Assembly: GCA_964465065.1 (NCBI GenBank)
Contig: CAYXHZ010000020.1
Coordinates: forward strand, 1-50,859
Length of the DNA: 50,859 nt
From: CAYMND01 sp964465065
Lineage (GTDB): Bacteria; Acidobacteriota; Aminicenantia; UBA2199
Direction of reading: 5' to 3'
The notes beneath the pieces are model-generated. The model saw nothing but the letters and a program-made list of their open reading frames with translations, was not told where the DNA came from and did no database searches. Positions 32,985-41,175 of the stretch are shown here, piece after piece. The position numbers and the translations under genes were made by a program. How positions within the stretch are numbered: the first letter of the stretch is position 1; each line of letters starts with the position of its first letter.

Positions 32985-34796
32985 ATGGACACAGAATACA
33001 AAAAAACAGTTCCGGGCCCGGTGAATCCAGGCCAAACCGGCACTGACGCGGGCAGCGGCGCCGACCTGGACGAGCAGAGCGCCCTGCACCTGACCCGTGC
33101 CTTCTGGCTGGCCTTCAACAGCATCAACATGTACGGCGACAACCACCCTCAGGCAACGCGGGCGGTCGATTCCTTTCACGCCTTGCTGGTCCATAAACTG
33201 ATCGAGTTCCAGCGCATCCTGTTTCATGTCGAGAGGGACGGTTTCTTCTGCGGAACCTGGCGCATGGACAGGGAGCTCAAAATCATGCGTCTGACCGAAA
33301 GGCTGACAGTCAGCGGCGTGGACGCGATCACCTTCGAACAGTCGGTGACCAACCGTGGACTGGGCCTGTTCGTGACCCTGCTCATCGATACGAAGAACTT
33401 CCGTACCGCCAGCGAGATCGAGGGGGCGCTCAAGGCGGCCGACGTCTACGGGATCCGCATCAACCGCCACAAGTACGTTGCCCAGGTCATCACCGATATC
33501 GGCACGATAACGCCGGTCAAGACCGAGAGCGTCTTCAAGGGATTGGAGATCAGTGCCGAGGAACAGAAAGCGTCTGCATTCGATGAGCTGAACGCCCAGC
33601 CCGACACCGTCGCGGAGAATGCCGAGGAGGATAGCGAAGCGGACATCGACATTCAGTTTCAGGCCGGCAGTCTGGACCTGGGCGAGATCACCGTCGACAG
33701 TCCGCAAGCGGTCCGGGACAAGCGTTCGCTGCAGACCTGGCCTGACTTGACGGAACGGTTGTTTTCCGAAATCGTCAAGTACAAGGGCGGCGCGGAGCCG
33801 ACGGCCCGGTTCGACCGTTTCTACGAAATTCTGGAAAGCCTGATTCTGAGGTACCTTCTGGACTCGAAAGCGTCCGGGGAGGAAGCCGTTGAACTGGATC
33901 GCCAGCTGGCGCGCATGGAGGAAGTCGATTGGAAGCTGCTCAGCGAACTGGACGCCCCGTTGCGTGACCACCAGCTCCTGGAGGCGGTCGGCGGCCGGCT
34001 CAAGGACCGCTTCGTCAACCGTGTGGCCCTGTTGTGGGCCGATACGCTCTGGCAGCAGTACCAGCCCCTGGACGAAGACAAGCTGCCGGCCTTCTTTGCG
34101 AAGGTGCAGGCCGATATGGCCAAATCGCCCAATCCCCAGGTCTTTCTGCAGACCCTGCTCTACCTGCTCGACGAACGGGGGCTGACCGATACCCTGTTCG
34201 CCCTGGTCTGGGAACGGCTGGTCCGGCATGGCGGGACCGCCCAGGCGAGTGCCGAAACGGTGGTCCCGGTTCGCCTCAGGATGCCGCAAAAAATCGAAAC
34301 CCGCCGGGAAATCCTGCACGACATCGAAACGGAAATGTATCGCCATAACCGATACGCCTCGCCTTTTTCCTGCTTGTCCATTTCTCTGCTCGGCGTGCGC
34401 AACGAAGCCAAAGGCAAGATCTGCTCGTTCAGCGATAAGGAATTGAGCGACCTGTACGCATTTCTGGCCGAGGAACTGTCCGCCAGTCTGCGCCAGCTGG
34501 ATCGGGTCGGGACGCTGGGCCCGATGCGCCAGAACCACCTGCTGATCCTGCTGCCGATGACCGATGTCACCGGAGCGGTGGTGCTCATGGAACGGCTCGA
34601 GCGGCGATCAGAAAATTGGCAGGTGGTTTCTTCGGGGACGACCTTCTACCCGGTGCTGATCTTCTCCTCGTTCACCTACAACGCGGAGAAGGTCAAGGAC
34701 ATCAAGTCGCTGCTGCGCAAGATCCGCTCCAAGCATCGCAAAAAAGGGCAGTATATGACCCAGAACGTTCCCGAACTGTCGGTTCACCAGAGCTGA
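32985..34796 (+). CDS. Large signalling-like protein with degenerate GGDEF-type C-terminal domain
   Basis: A 603-residue soluble protein starting at ATG 32985. The N-terminal region (HLTRAFWLAFNSINMYGDNHPQATRAVDSFHALLVHKLIEF...) is helical. An acidic linker (about 195-225) precedes a second helical domain. Residues about 440-560 follow the GGDEF fold order (EILHDIETEMYRHNRYASPFSCLSISLLG ... LRQLDRVGTLGPMRQNHLLILLPMTDVTGAVVLMERL), but the GG[D/E]EF signature is replaced by GPMRQN, so no cyclic-di-GMP synthesis is expected. Its 3' end overlaps the convergent cyclophilin-like gene by 13 bp. The function may be scaffolding or second-messenger sensing (inference). Confidence 0.65.
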   Translation: MDTEYKKTVPGPVNPGQTGTDAGSGADLDEQSALHLTRAFWLAFNSINMYGDNHPQATRAVDSFHALLVHKLIEFQRILFHVERDGFFCGTWRMDRELKIMRLTERLTVSGVDAITFEQSVTNRGLGLFVTLLIDTKNFRTASEIEGALKAADVYGIRINRHKYVAQVITDIGTITPVKTESVFKGLEISAEEQKASAFDELNAQPDTVAENAEEDSEADIDIQFQAGSLDLGEITVDSPQAVRDKRSLQTWPDLTERLFSEIVKYKGGAEPTARFDRFYEILESLILRYLLDSKASGEEAVELDRQLARMEEVDWKLLSELDAPLRDHQLLEAVGGRLKDRFVNRVALLWADTLWQQYQPLDEDKLPAFFAKVQADMAKSPNPQVFLQTLLYLLDERGLTDTLFALVWERLVRHGGTAQASAETVVPVRLRMPQKIETRREILHDIETEMYRHNRYASPFSCLSISLLGVRNEAKGKICSFSDKELSDLYAFLAEELSASLRQLDRVGTLGPMRQNHLLILLPMTDVTGAVVLMERLERRSENWQVVSSGTTFYPVLIFSSFTYNAEKVKDIKSLLRKIRSKHRKKGQYMTQNVPELSVHQS

Positions 34797-36439
34797 ACCT
34801 CGAGAAGCGTATCCTCCTGCGCCAGACGGTTCAATACCGATATTCCCTCGATCAGACGGGCGAAGACCGTATAGTTGTAGTCCAGATGGGGGGTGGGCAG
34901 ATGGGTCAGAAAGAACTGGCTGCCGCCGGTATCCTTGCCGGCCAGGGCCATGCCGACCACGCCGGCGTCATCGTAGCCCAGTTCGTTATATTCGCAGCGG
35001 ATGGCGTAGCCGGGGCCGCCGGAACCGCTGGCCGTCGGATCGCCGCCCTGGCAGACGAAGGCTGGAACCACCCGGTGAAAGGTGCTGCGGTTGTAATAGC
35101 CTTTCTCGGCCAGCTCGATGAAATTCAGAACGGTCAGCGGCGCCTGGTCGTGCGCGAAGCGGCAACGGATCCGACCGTTCCGGCAAACCAGGGTGAAGCC
35201 GCGGTAGCGGCGGATTTTCTGCAGCGCGCTGCGGTACCAGTCCCGGCCGCGTTCGGGTATCGGCAGGCGGATCAGGTCGCTGTCGATCAGAACGGAGGCC
35301 ATGTCGGGCAGCTTGCGGGCCTCGGCGATGATGTCGGTCAGATTTTCCTGCCGATCGTTTTCCAGCAGGAACTGCAGGGCCGGAGCTGATTTTTCCTGTC
35401 TGAACAGGTTCTTGGCCGTGTCGATGGCCTCCTGCGGGGAATGGTTCAGGAGATAGGCCAGCTTGACCGGCTGCGGCAGATCGCCGTTCAGAATCAGTTC
35501 CCGGGCGGAAGCCGGCATGAAGGGCGCGGCCAGACGGCGGAACGGATCGCCTCTGGCGAAAATTGCCGGCACGCAGGGCGAATCCTTCTGGTTGATCAGA
35601 AACAGGCGCGCCTGCATCGGGCTGAGTCTGGCGATCTGGTCGGCGGAAAGCGGCTTGCCGAGCCGGGCCAGAGCGGCGCCGGCTTCGGCGGCAACCAGCG
35701 GGCTTTCGTCCTCGAGCAGCGCGGACAAGCCGGCGCTGTCGCTAACCGATCTCAGGGCGCTGACCCGTACCCGCCAGTCGGGATCGTTCAGGAATCGGCC
35801 GGGCTCCTCGCAGACCGTGACCCCCAGGCAGCGGATGAACGGTGAGGCGCCGCTCAGGTCGGCGCTCTGAACGATGCCCCGACGACGGAGCCGCGCCAGG
35901 CTGTAGCTGGTTTGATGAGGCTGCAGGCGGTACCATTCCCGCAGAACTTCATCGCTGACCGCCTGTCCGGCCCGCCACAGATTGGCGGCGACGGTCTGCG
36001 GGTACAGCTTTTTGTCGAGAACGTATTGCAGGGCCTGGGCGCTGGCCAGGTTGAGCAGCGCCTGACAGACCCGCGGCGTGTACGGCAGTTTTTGTAAGAG
36101 TTCGAGTAGGGCCTCTTTGGGAAATCCGGTGCCGGGGAACAGACTGGCGACGGCCAGGCTGTCGGCCACAACCGGGTCGGCGGCGTATTCCCGGCCCAGT
36201 GTGCGCCAGAGTTCGAAATCGCCGATCCGGCCGGCGGCGATGGCCAGACGGGCCGGGAGTGCAGTCGGTTTAGCCTTCAGGGTTCCGGCCAGTTCGCGCA
36301 GCGGGCCGACCTCACGCCGGTCCTCGCAACGGACGATCAGGCTTTCCGTGTCCGGATCGATGCCCTTGGAAAAACAGGCGACGGTCGTGGCCAGGACGGC
36401 CAGGCACAAAGTCAGCAGGATTGCTTGGCGATGATTCAT
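34784..36439 (-). CDS. Lipoprotein with HEAT-like repeats and C-terminal cyclophilin-type PPIase domain
   Basis: A 551-residue protein. ATG 36439 is chosen because GGAG lies 8 bp upstream. A signal sequence with a Cys-terminated lipobox-like end (LAVLATTVAC) indicates lipid anchoring. The middle consists of helical HEAT-like units (DPDWRVRVSALRSVSDSAGLSALLEDESPLVAAEAGAALARLG). The C-terminal 165 residues are a cyclophilin fold: VLNFIELAEKGYYNRSTFHRVVPAFVCQGGDPTASGSGGPGYAIRCE and GGSQFFLTHLPTPHLDYNYTVFARLIEG. The catalytic Arg in FHRVVP and the Gln in CQGGD are kept. It probably assists folding of exported or outer-membrane proteins. Confidence 0.88.
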   Translation of the reverse strand: MNHRQAILLTLCLAVLATTVACFSKGIDPDTESLIVRCEDRREVGPLRELAGTLKAKPTALPARLAIAAGRIGDFELWRTLGREYAADPVVADSLAVASLFPGTGFPKEALLELLQKLPYTPRVCQALLNLASAQALQYVLDKKLYPQTVAANLWRAGQAVSDEVLREWYRLQPHQTSYSLARLRRRGIVQSADLSGASPFIRCLGVTVCEEPGRFLNDPDWRVRVSALRSVSDSAGLSALLEDESPLVAAEAGAALARLGKPLSADQIARLSPMQARLFLINQKDSPCVPAIFARGDPFRRLAAPFMPASARELILNGDLPQPVKLAYLLNHSPQEAIDTAKNLFRQEKSAPALQFLLENDRQENLTDIIAEARKLPDMASVLIDSDLIRLPIPERGRDWYRSALQKIRRYRGFTLVCRNGRIRCRFAHDQAPLTVLNFIELAEKGYYNRSTFHRVVPAFVCQGGDPTASGSGGPGYAIRCEYNELGYDDAGVVGMALAGKDTGGSQFFLTHLPTPHLDYNYTVFARLIEGISVLNRLAQEDTLLEVQLW

Positions 36440-36459
36440 TGCGGACTCCATTTTCTGGT

Positions 36460-36663
36460 TCATGACAGGTTCTGGCGCCTTTTTTTTCGGCTGGCCTCTT
36501 TGGGGGAGAACAGGATGTCGTTCTCCTGCTTGGGATAGGGACGGCTGTGGTCGAATTCCCCGTTGAGAATGCGTTTGGGGATGCCGCGGGGGAAGGCCCG
36601 GCACTTGAGTTCCTGACGGTAATGGCGGCACATGAAGCATTGCGATATGGACATCGCTTCCAT
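36460..36663 (-). CDS. Small cysteine-containing protein, putative metal-binding
   Basis: A 67-residue protein (or 64 if ATG 36654 is used). The core CFMCRHYRQELKCRAFPRGIPKRILNGEFDHSRPYPKQENDILF combines CxxC, a third Cys and a C-x-AFPxGIPxxIxxG...H pattern. I recall similar short uncharacterised proteins in many bacteria. Three Cys and one His could bind zinc or another metal. The C-terminus is strongly basic (SRKKRRQN). It lies just upstream of the HEAT/cyclophilin gene on the same strand (20 bp), so both may be cotranscribed. Confidence 0.65.
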   Translation of the reverse strand: MEAMSISQCFMCRHYRQELKCRAFPRGIPKRILNGEFDHSRPYPKQENDILFSPKEASRKKRRQNLS

Positions 36664-36767
36664 GATAGCATACCTGGTAAAGAGATAAAAAGGTTCAGCG
36701 GAGCGGAACAAAGACGGGGTCGGTAACGTTATTGATACGAAAGCAGTTCTGGTGATTCCATTCAAGG

Positions 36768-36803
36768 GGTCGGCCGTGGCTTGATTCCCAAGCCCGGCCG
36801 ACC
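36768..36803 (-). terminator. Terminator-like hairpin downstream of SH3/beta-barrel gene
   Basis: Outer arms GGTCGGCC (36768-36775) and GGCCGACC (36796-36803), with inner arms GGCTT (36778-36782) and AAGCC (36790-36794), form a long stem 15 bp after the barrel-gene stop. There is no clear T-run on the minus strand. Confidence 0.6.
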
Positions 36804-36817
36804 TTCTTATGGCCGGA

Positions 36818-37885
36818 TCAGAAATTGAACTGAATGCCGGCGCCGAATTTCAGTCCACCCAGTTTGAGCTCGGCCGGGTAGGTCAGATCCTGACCGTCGC
36901 CGTCCAGAGTCATCTTGGCGGAGATGTAGCGGGCGTTGACCATCAGGGTCAGACTGTCGCTGAAACTGTAGCCGACGCCCAGTCCGGCGTTGAAGCCGAA
37001 AACGTTCTGTTTTTCCTTGAACATGACCGGGCTCACGCTGACGGTCGCGTAGGGATAGGACGCTTCACCGTATTCGAAATTTTCGATCAGATCCGCCTCG
37101 GCCATGACCATGCAGGGCCCGGCCGAGAGCTGAACGGTCAACGGTTTGAGCTTGAGCGTATAGGCCAGGTTGAGGAAGGCGGTGTTTTCGGTGAGCTTTC
37201 CGCTGTTGCTGATCTCACCGCTGCGCGTGACACCCACCCAGAGGGGATGGGGGACGACGTAGGTGCAGGTGGTAGCCAGATCGCGGCTGCTGATGTCGGC
37301 GCCGATCTCGACGGCCAGGGCCTCGCTGAAACGGTAGCCGAAGGCCAGGGCGAAACCGCTGCCCTTGTCGGCCTGATAGGCGGAATCGAATTCGGCGGTC
37401 TCGTAATAAATGGTCGTGGTGAAACCGACCAGCGCGTCTTCCTGCAACTGGGACATGGCGTAATAACCGGCCAGGTACATCTTCTTGAACGAGGACTCTT
37501 TACGGAATCCGGGTGTTTGGACGGTCGGTTTGACCTTTTTTTCCTGGTGGCGGGCCTTTTTCTCGACGGTCGGCTCCTCGGCGGCGGTCGCTTCGGCGCT
37601 CCGGACCTGGAAGCCGTCCGGGGCGTCCTCGACCTGGGCCAGACTGCTGTGAACGTAGCCGCTGGCCTTTCCGTCCGCTGTCTGGACGCGCAACCAGTTG
37701 CCGCTCTTGCCGAGCAGCGGCAGCAGGGTGTCCTTGCTCACTGTCGCCACGATCGGGCTGTCGGTGGCGGCTTTCTGGCGGATGTTGGCTTTGTCCGAGG
37801 TGATGCGGACCACTTTCTGGCCGTCCGCCAGCAGGCCGGCAACCAGGATCAGGGTCATGGTCAGGATTAGGATTGTCTTTTTCAT
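36818..37885 (-). CDS. SH3b domain plus outer-membrane beta-barrel protein
   Basis: A 355-residue protein. ATG 37885 with GGAGAAC upstream is chosen over an open frame extending into the M4 peptidase gene. A signal peptide (residues 1-19) is followed by a bacterial SH3 domain (about 23-85: VVRITSDKANIRQKAATDSPIVATVSKDTLLPLLGKSGNWLRV...GYVHSSL), a charged Lys/Glu/Pro linker, and an eight-stranded barrel of the OMP_b-brl type ending in GGLKFGAGIQFNF. The SH3 domain probably binds peptidoglycan and couples the barrel to the cell wall. It is 28 bp downstream of the M4 peptidase gene. Confidence 0.85.
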   Translation of the reverse strand: MKKTILILTMTLILVAGLLADGQKVVRITSDKANIRQKAATDSPIVATVSKDTLLPLLGKSGNWLRVQTADGKASGYVHSSLAQVEDAPDGFQVRSAEATAAEEPTVEKKARHQEKKVKPTVQTPGFRKESSFKKMYLAGYYAMSQLQEDALVGFTTTIYYETAEFDSAYQADKGSGFALAFGYRFSEALAVEIGADISSRDLATTCTYVVPHPLWVGVTRSGEISNSGKLTENTAFLNLAYTLKLKPLTVQLSAGPCMVMAEADLIENFEYGEASYPYATVSVSPVMFKEKQNVFGFNAGLGVGYSFSDSLTLMVNARYISAKMTLDGDGQDLTYPAELKLGGLKFGAGIQFNF

Positions 37886-37913
37886 CTTGCTGTTCTCCAA
37901 CTGTTGCGTCCGG

Positions 37914-39494
37914 TCAGGAGACGGTGTAGCCGATGGCCTGCAGCATCTTGACCGTCTGGGCGTATTCGGTCGAGCCGGTGCCATACAGGTCTTTGGCCGA
38001 GTTGAGCAGGGCCTGCGCCGCGTTCTGGAAGGTGGAACTTTCGCTCAGTTTGTAGACCCAGGCCCGCCAGAAAATCTTGAGGGCCTTCTCCATGCCGATG
38101 GCGGAGACGGTCTTCTTGGAAACCGGGTTGGTGCCGCCGACGGCCAGCAGGTAGTAGGCGTGGGAGAAGATGGTCATGTTGACGTGCACGCCGCCGCGGT
38201 CGGTGTTGAAGGACAGGTTGTAGAACTGGGTAAGGTGGCAGGGGTCCGGGTAGTTGGCGTTGTGAAACTGGCTGAACTTGTTGGGGTTGGCCATGTAGCG
38301 GACGTAGCCCTTGTTGATGCCGTAGCTGTAGCTGGGGAAGGCATCCTCGCCGATGTACCAGTCGGCGCAGAAAAGGCCCTTGCCGGCCGGTTGCCAGTAC
38401 TGTTCGACCGACGAGCCGATGATGTCCGAGAAGGCTTCGTTGAGCGCGCCGGACTGGAAGGAATAGGTCAGGTTGGAGTTGAACTGGGTCACCCCATGGG
38501 CGCATTCGTGGGCGACGATGTCCAGGGAGGCGGCGTATTGCGCGTTCATGGATCCGGTTTTGCAGAAGTTGATGTTCTGGCCGTCCCAGTAGGCGTTGTC
38601 GGTGTACTGGCTGCGATTGGTGACGACGTTCATGTCCAGATTGTCGCCGTTCAGACCCTGGACTCCCAAAAAGAGGTACAGAAAATCGTAGGTCAGACCG
38701 ACATTGTAGTGGGCGCTGACGTTGACGCCTTTGTTCTGCCAGTAGGCGCTGCTGCCGCTGACCACATAGCCGCCGTTGTCGATGTCGAAGGTGGCCAGCT
38801 TGATGGGACGGATGACGTGGTCGTCGTACAGGTAGTAGGTGCCGTTTTCGTAGTAGTGGGGAAACTTGCGGGTAACCCCGTGGTAATCGTTGCCGATGCC
38901 GATCAGAGTCTCGAATTTGTGGCTGCTGCTGCGGGCGTAGATCGTTCCGTCCAGGACGTCGACCAGGGCGCTTTCCACGGCGGAATTGTCCAGCTTCAGC
39001 TCGATCTGGAAACACAGACGGTACGTGCCGTCATCTCGGGGGAAGACGGCCCGGTCGGTCTGTTTGTGCAGCGACTGGTAGCGGTTGGCGCCGATGTCGG
39101 CGGCCAGGATTTCGACCGCCTGTTCCGGACTGAGATTTTCGTTCATGTCCAGGTCCTGGATCGGGTAGTACTGACCGCTGATGGTCACGATCCTCTGCCG
39201 TTCCCGTTCGACGATGACCTGGGCGCCGTAGACCTTCATACCGTTGTACAGCTGCTGGAAACGTTCATGGCTGTGATCGGCGATCATGCTGTCCGGCTGC
39301 ACCCGGATGGACTGCAGGCGACCCTGGACGATCATCTCCTGGAGCGCCTGTTCGGTCAGAATGAAACTCCGGCCGTCCCGGGCGACAGTCGATCTGGAGC
39401 TGGGATCAGACACCTGAATGCGACCGATGTGGTCGGCAGCCAGAAACAGGCTGCAGGTAACAAAAAGTGCTAGGCATAACAGGTTTTTTCTCAT
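37914..39494 (-). CDS. Secreted neutral metallopeptidase, thermolysin (M4) family
   Basis: A 526-residue preproenzyme. A signal peptide (1-19) is followed by an FTP/PepSY-like propeptide (about 30-190, including YNGMKVYGAQVIVERERQRIVTISGQYYPIQDLDMNENLSPEQAV). The catalytic domain has the zinc motif HECAH within DIVAHECAHGVTQFNSNLTYSFQSGALNEAFSDIIGS, with NEAFSD supplying the third ligand. The C-terminal GGVHVNMTIFSHAYYLLAVGG carries the active-site His. GGAGG precedes ATG 39494. It would digest extracellular protein, matching an amino-acid-fermenting life style. Confidence 0.96.
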   Translation of the reverse strand: MRKNLLCLALFVTCSLFLAADHIGRIQVSDPSSRSTVARDGRSFILTEQALQEMIVQGRLQSIRVQPDSMIADHSHERFQQLYNGMKVYGAQVIVERERQRIVTISGQYYPIQDLDMNENLSPEQAVEILAADIGANRYQSLHKQTDRAVFPRDDGTYRLCFQIELKLDNSAVESALVDVLDGTIYARSSSHKFETLIGIGNDYHGVTRKFPHYYENGTYYLYDDHVIRPIKLATFDIDNGGYVVSGSSAYWQNKGVNVSAHYNVGLTYDFLYLFLGVQGLNGDNLDMNVVTNRSQYTDNAYWDGQNINFCKTGSMNAQYAASLDIVAHECAHGVTQFNSNLTYSFQSGALNEAFSDIIGSSVEQYWQPAGKGLFCADWYIGEDAFPSYSYGINKGYVRYMANPNKFSQFHNANYPDPCHLTQFYNLSFNTDRGGVHVNMTIFSHAYYLLAVGGTNPVSKKTVSAIGMEKALKIFWRAWVYKLSESSTFQNAAQALLNSAKDLYGTGSTEYAQTVKMLQAIGYTVS

Positions 39495-39552
39495 GTTGGA
39501 TTATCCTCCGTGGTGATTTCATAAAGAGTCTAAGTTCCCTGACGATACGAAT

Positions 39553-39581
39553 ATACTGGTATAGACCGTTTTACTTGTCAA
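39553..39581 (-). promoter_or_regulatory. Putative promoter of M4 peptidase gene
   Basis: On the minus strand, a perfect -35 TTGACA (39576-39581) and, 17 bp on, CAGTAT (39553-39558), a weak -10. The non-coding interval 39495-39919 also contains the hairpins at 39748-39790 and the patB promoter; I see no gene in it. Confidence 0.45.
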
Positions 39582-39747
39582 TATCATTTTTTCGCTTTTC
39601 GTTTCGTGCGTCCGATCCGGTTTCATCTTGCCTCCAGTGTCTTGTGAACAAGAAACGTGCCAAGATCGCCACGATCGGTATTTTTGCCGAACAATTGCAA
39701 ATTATGTATTGTTATAGGGTGTTGTCGTCAATCTGAAATTTATGTGG

Positions 39748-39766
39748 ACCCGGCTGGAAGCCGGGT
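39748..39766 (+). terminator. Short GC-rich hairpin in divergent intergenic region
   Basis: ACCCGGCT (39748-39755), a 3-nt loop, AGCCGGGT (39759-39766), then TTCC. It is terminator-like on the plus strand, though no plus-strand gene ends here, so it may cap an unseen short RNA. Confidence 0.5.
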
Positions 39767-39773
39767 TTCCTGT

Positions 39774-39790
39774 ACACTATTGTTTAGTGT
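39774..39790. repeat. Second inverted repeat next to the GC-rich hairpin
   Basis: ACACTA (39774-39779), a 5-nt loop, TAGTGT (39785-39790). It sits 7 bp after the preceding hairpin and could form a tandem stem structure or a regulator site for patB. Confidence 0.5.
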
Positions 39791-39844
39791 AAACTGGTTG
39801 ACTGAACCGGAAGTGGTCACTGATTGCCCGGGCCGGCCCGATGC

Positions 39845-39872
39845 TTGTTTTTATGGCGGTCTGTTTTATAAT
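39845..39872 (+). promoter_or_regulatory. Promoter of the PatB-type lyase gene
   Basis: TTGTTT (39845-39850), 16 bp, TATAAT (39867-39872). The transcript would start near 39879, with AGGAGG shortly before ATG 39920. Confidence 0.72.
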
Positions 39873-39919
39873 GAATGGTTTTGTGCCGACGATCGCCTAC
39901 TTGACCAGGAGGTTCCCGG

Positions 39920-41110
39920 ATGAATCGTATCGATGGTTCCGCACTCTTCGACCAGATGCCGCAACGGCGCAACAGCCGCTCCATCAAATGGGATACCCTG
40001 CCGCCCGATTGCCCCCGGGACACGATTCCGCTCTGGGTGGCCGATATGGATTTCTTCTCGCCCGTCGAGGTGATCCAGGCCATCAAGGACCGGGCCGATC
40101 ACGGTGTCTTCGGCTATACTCTGTGCGATCAGGAGGTCGAACAGGCGGTCGCCGCCTGGCTGGACCAGAGCTTCGACTGGCGGATTCAGACCGACTGGCT
40201 GATGGTCTTTCCCGGGGTGGTCTGCGCCCTGTATATGGCCGTAACCGCACTCACCCGGCCGGGGGACGGGGTGATCGTCATGCCGCCGGTCTACCATCCT
40301 TTCTTCGAGGCTGTCGAAAAAAACGACCGGCGTGTGATCGCCAACCCGCTGATCGAGGAAGATGGCGTGTACCGGATCGATTGGCAGGGCCTGCAGGACA
40401 TTCTGCACCGTCAGCCGTGTTCGCTGCTGATTTTCTGCTCGCCGCACAACCCGGTCGCCCGGGTGTGGAACCGCGAGGAACTGTCCCGCCTGGCGGATCT
40501 GATGAAAGGTTTTCCCGGGCTGTATGTCCTGAGCGACGAGATCCACAGCGACCTGATCATGCCCGGTCAGACGCATACGCCGCTGGCCAAACTGCTCGAC
40601 GACGATGCGCAGAAGCGTCTGATAACGGCCCGCTCGGTCTCCAAGACCTTCAACCTGGCCGGCCTGAAAACCGCCACCCTGATCGTCAGCGATCCGGATC
40701 TGCGCGCCCGGCTGCAGGACCGGCTCTACCTGACCGGCGCCGGTCTGCCCAACCCGTTCGGCCTGAGCGCCCTGGTGGCCGCCTACCGGTTTGGCCGGCC
40801 CTGGCTGAGCCAGCTGATCGACTACCTTTGGGACAATTACCGGTTCATGTGCGCTTTTTTTGCCGAGCGTCTGCCGCTTTGGCGGGCGACGCCCCTGCAG
40901 GGCACCTACCTGAGCTGGGTCCGTATCGGCGGTCTGAGCGAAGCGGTGGCCGATTTTGCCGATCGGCTGCGGCGCGAGGCCGGGGTCTGGCTGGAGGCCG
41001 GGACGACCTACGGGCCGCATGGCGAGGGCTGGGTGCGCATCAATCTGGGTACGCCCAGAGCGACCCTGGCCGAGGCTCTGGAGCGGATCCGGGCTTACCC
41101 GGCGCCTTGA
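39920..41110 (+). CDS. patB: PatB/MalY-type PLP-dependent cysteine-S-conjugate beta-lyase
   Basis: A 396-residue fold-type I PLP enzyme. Signatures are the N-terminal RRNSRSIKWD...PLWVADMDFFSP (the WVADMDF motif is characteristic of the MalY/PatB branch), FSPHNPVARVW-like SPHNPVARVWNREEL, SDEIHSDLI (Asp to the pyridine nitrogen) and the Schiff-base lysine in SVSKTFNLAGLKTA. It cleaves C-S bonds (cystathionine, cysteine conjugates) to pyruvate, ammonia and a thiol. It stands alone after a strong promoter and is followed by the separately promoted dinB. Confidence 0.92.
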   Translation: MNRIDGSALFDQMPQRRNSRSIKWDTLPPDCPRDTIPLWVADMDFFSPVEVIQAIKDRADHGVFGYTLCDQEVEQAVAAWLDQSFDWRIQTDWLMVFPGVVCALYMAVTALTRPGDGVIVMPPVYHPFFEAVEKNDRRVIANPLIEEDGVYRIDWQGLQDILHRQPCSLLIFCSPHNPVARVWNREELSRLADLMKGFPGLYVLSDEIHSDLIMPGQTHTPLAKLLDDDAQKRLITARSVSKTFNLAGLKTATLIVSDPDLRARLQDRLYLTGAGLPNPFGLSALVAAYRFGRPWLSQLIDYLWDNYRFMCAFFAERLPLWRATPLQGTYLSWVRIGGLSEAVADFADRLRREAGVWLEAGTTYGPHGEGWVRINLGTPRATLAEALERIRAYPAP

Positions 41111-41138
41111 CGGGGCGGTGCCTTCAGGGCACCGGGGC

Positions 41139-41173
41139 TTGCTTTTGATCCGGCCGTTCATTATAATGCGAAC
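41139..41173 (+). promoter_or_regulatory. dinB promoter with overlapping inverted repeat
   Basis: TTGCTT (41139-41144), 17 bp, TATAAT (41162-41167). The -10 ends only 8 bp before ATG 41176, so the message would have almost no leader. GTTCATTA/TAATGCGAAC (41156-41173) forms an inverted repeat over the -10: GTTC and GAAC arms around ATTATAAT. This is a plausible LexA-type operator of uncertain class. Confidence 0.6.
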
Positions 41174-41175
41174 AA

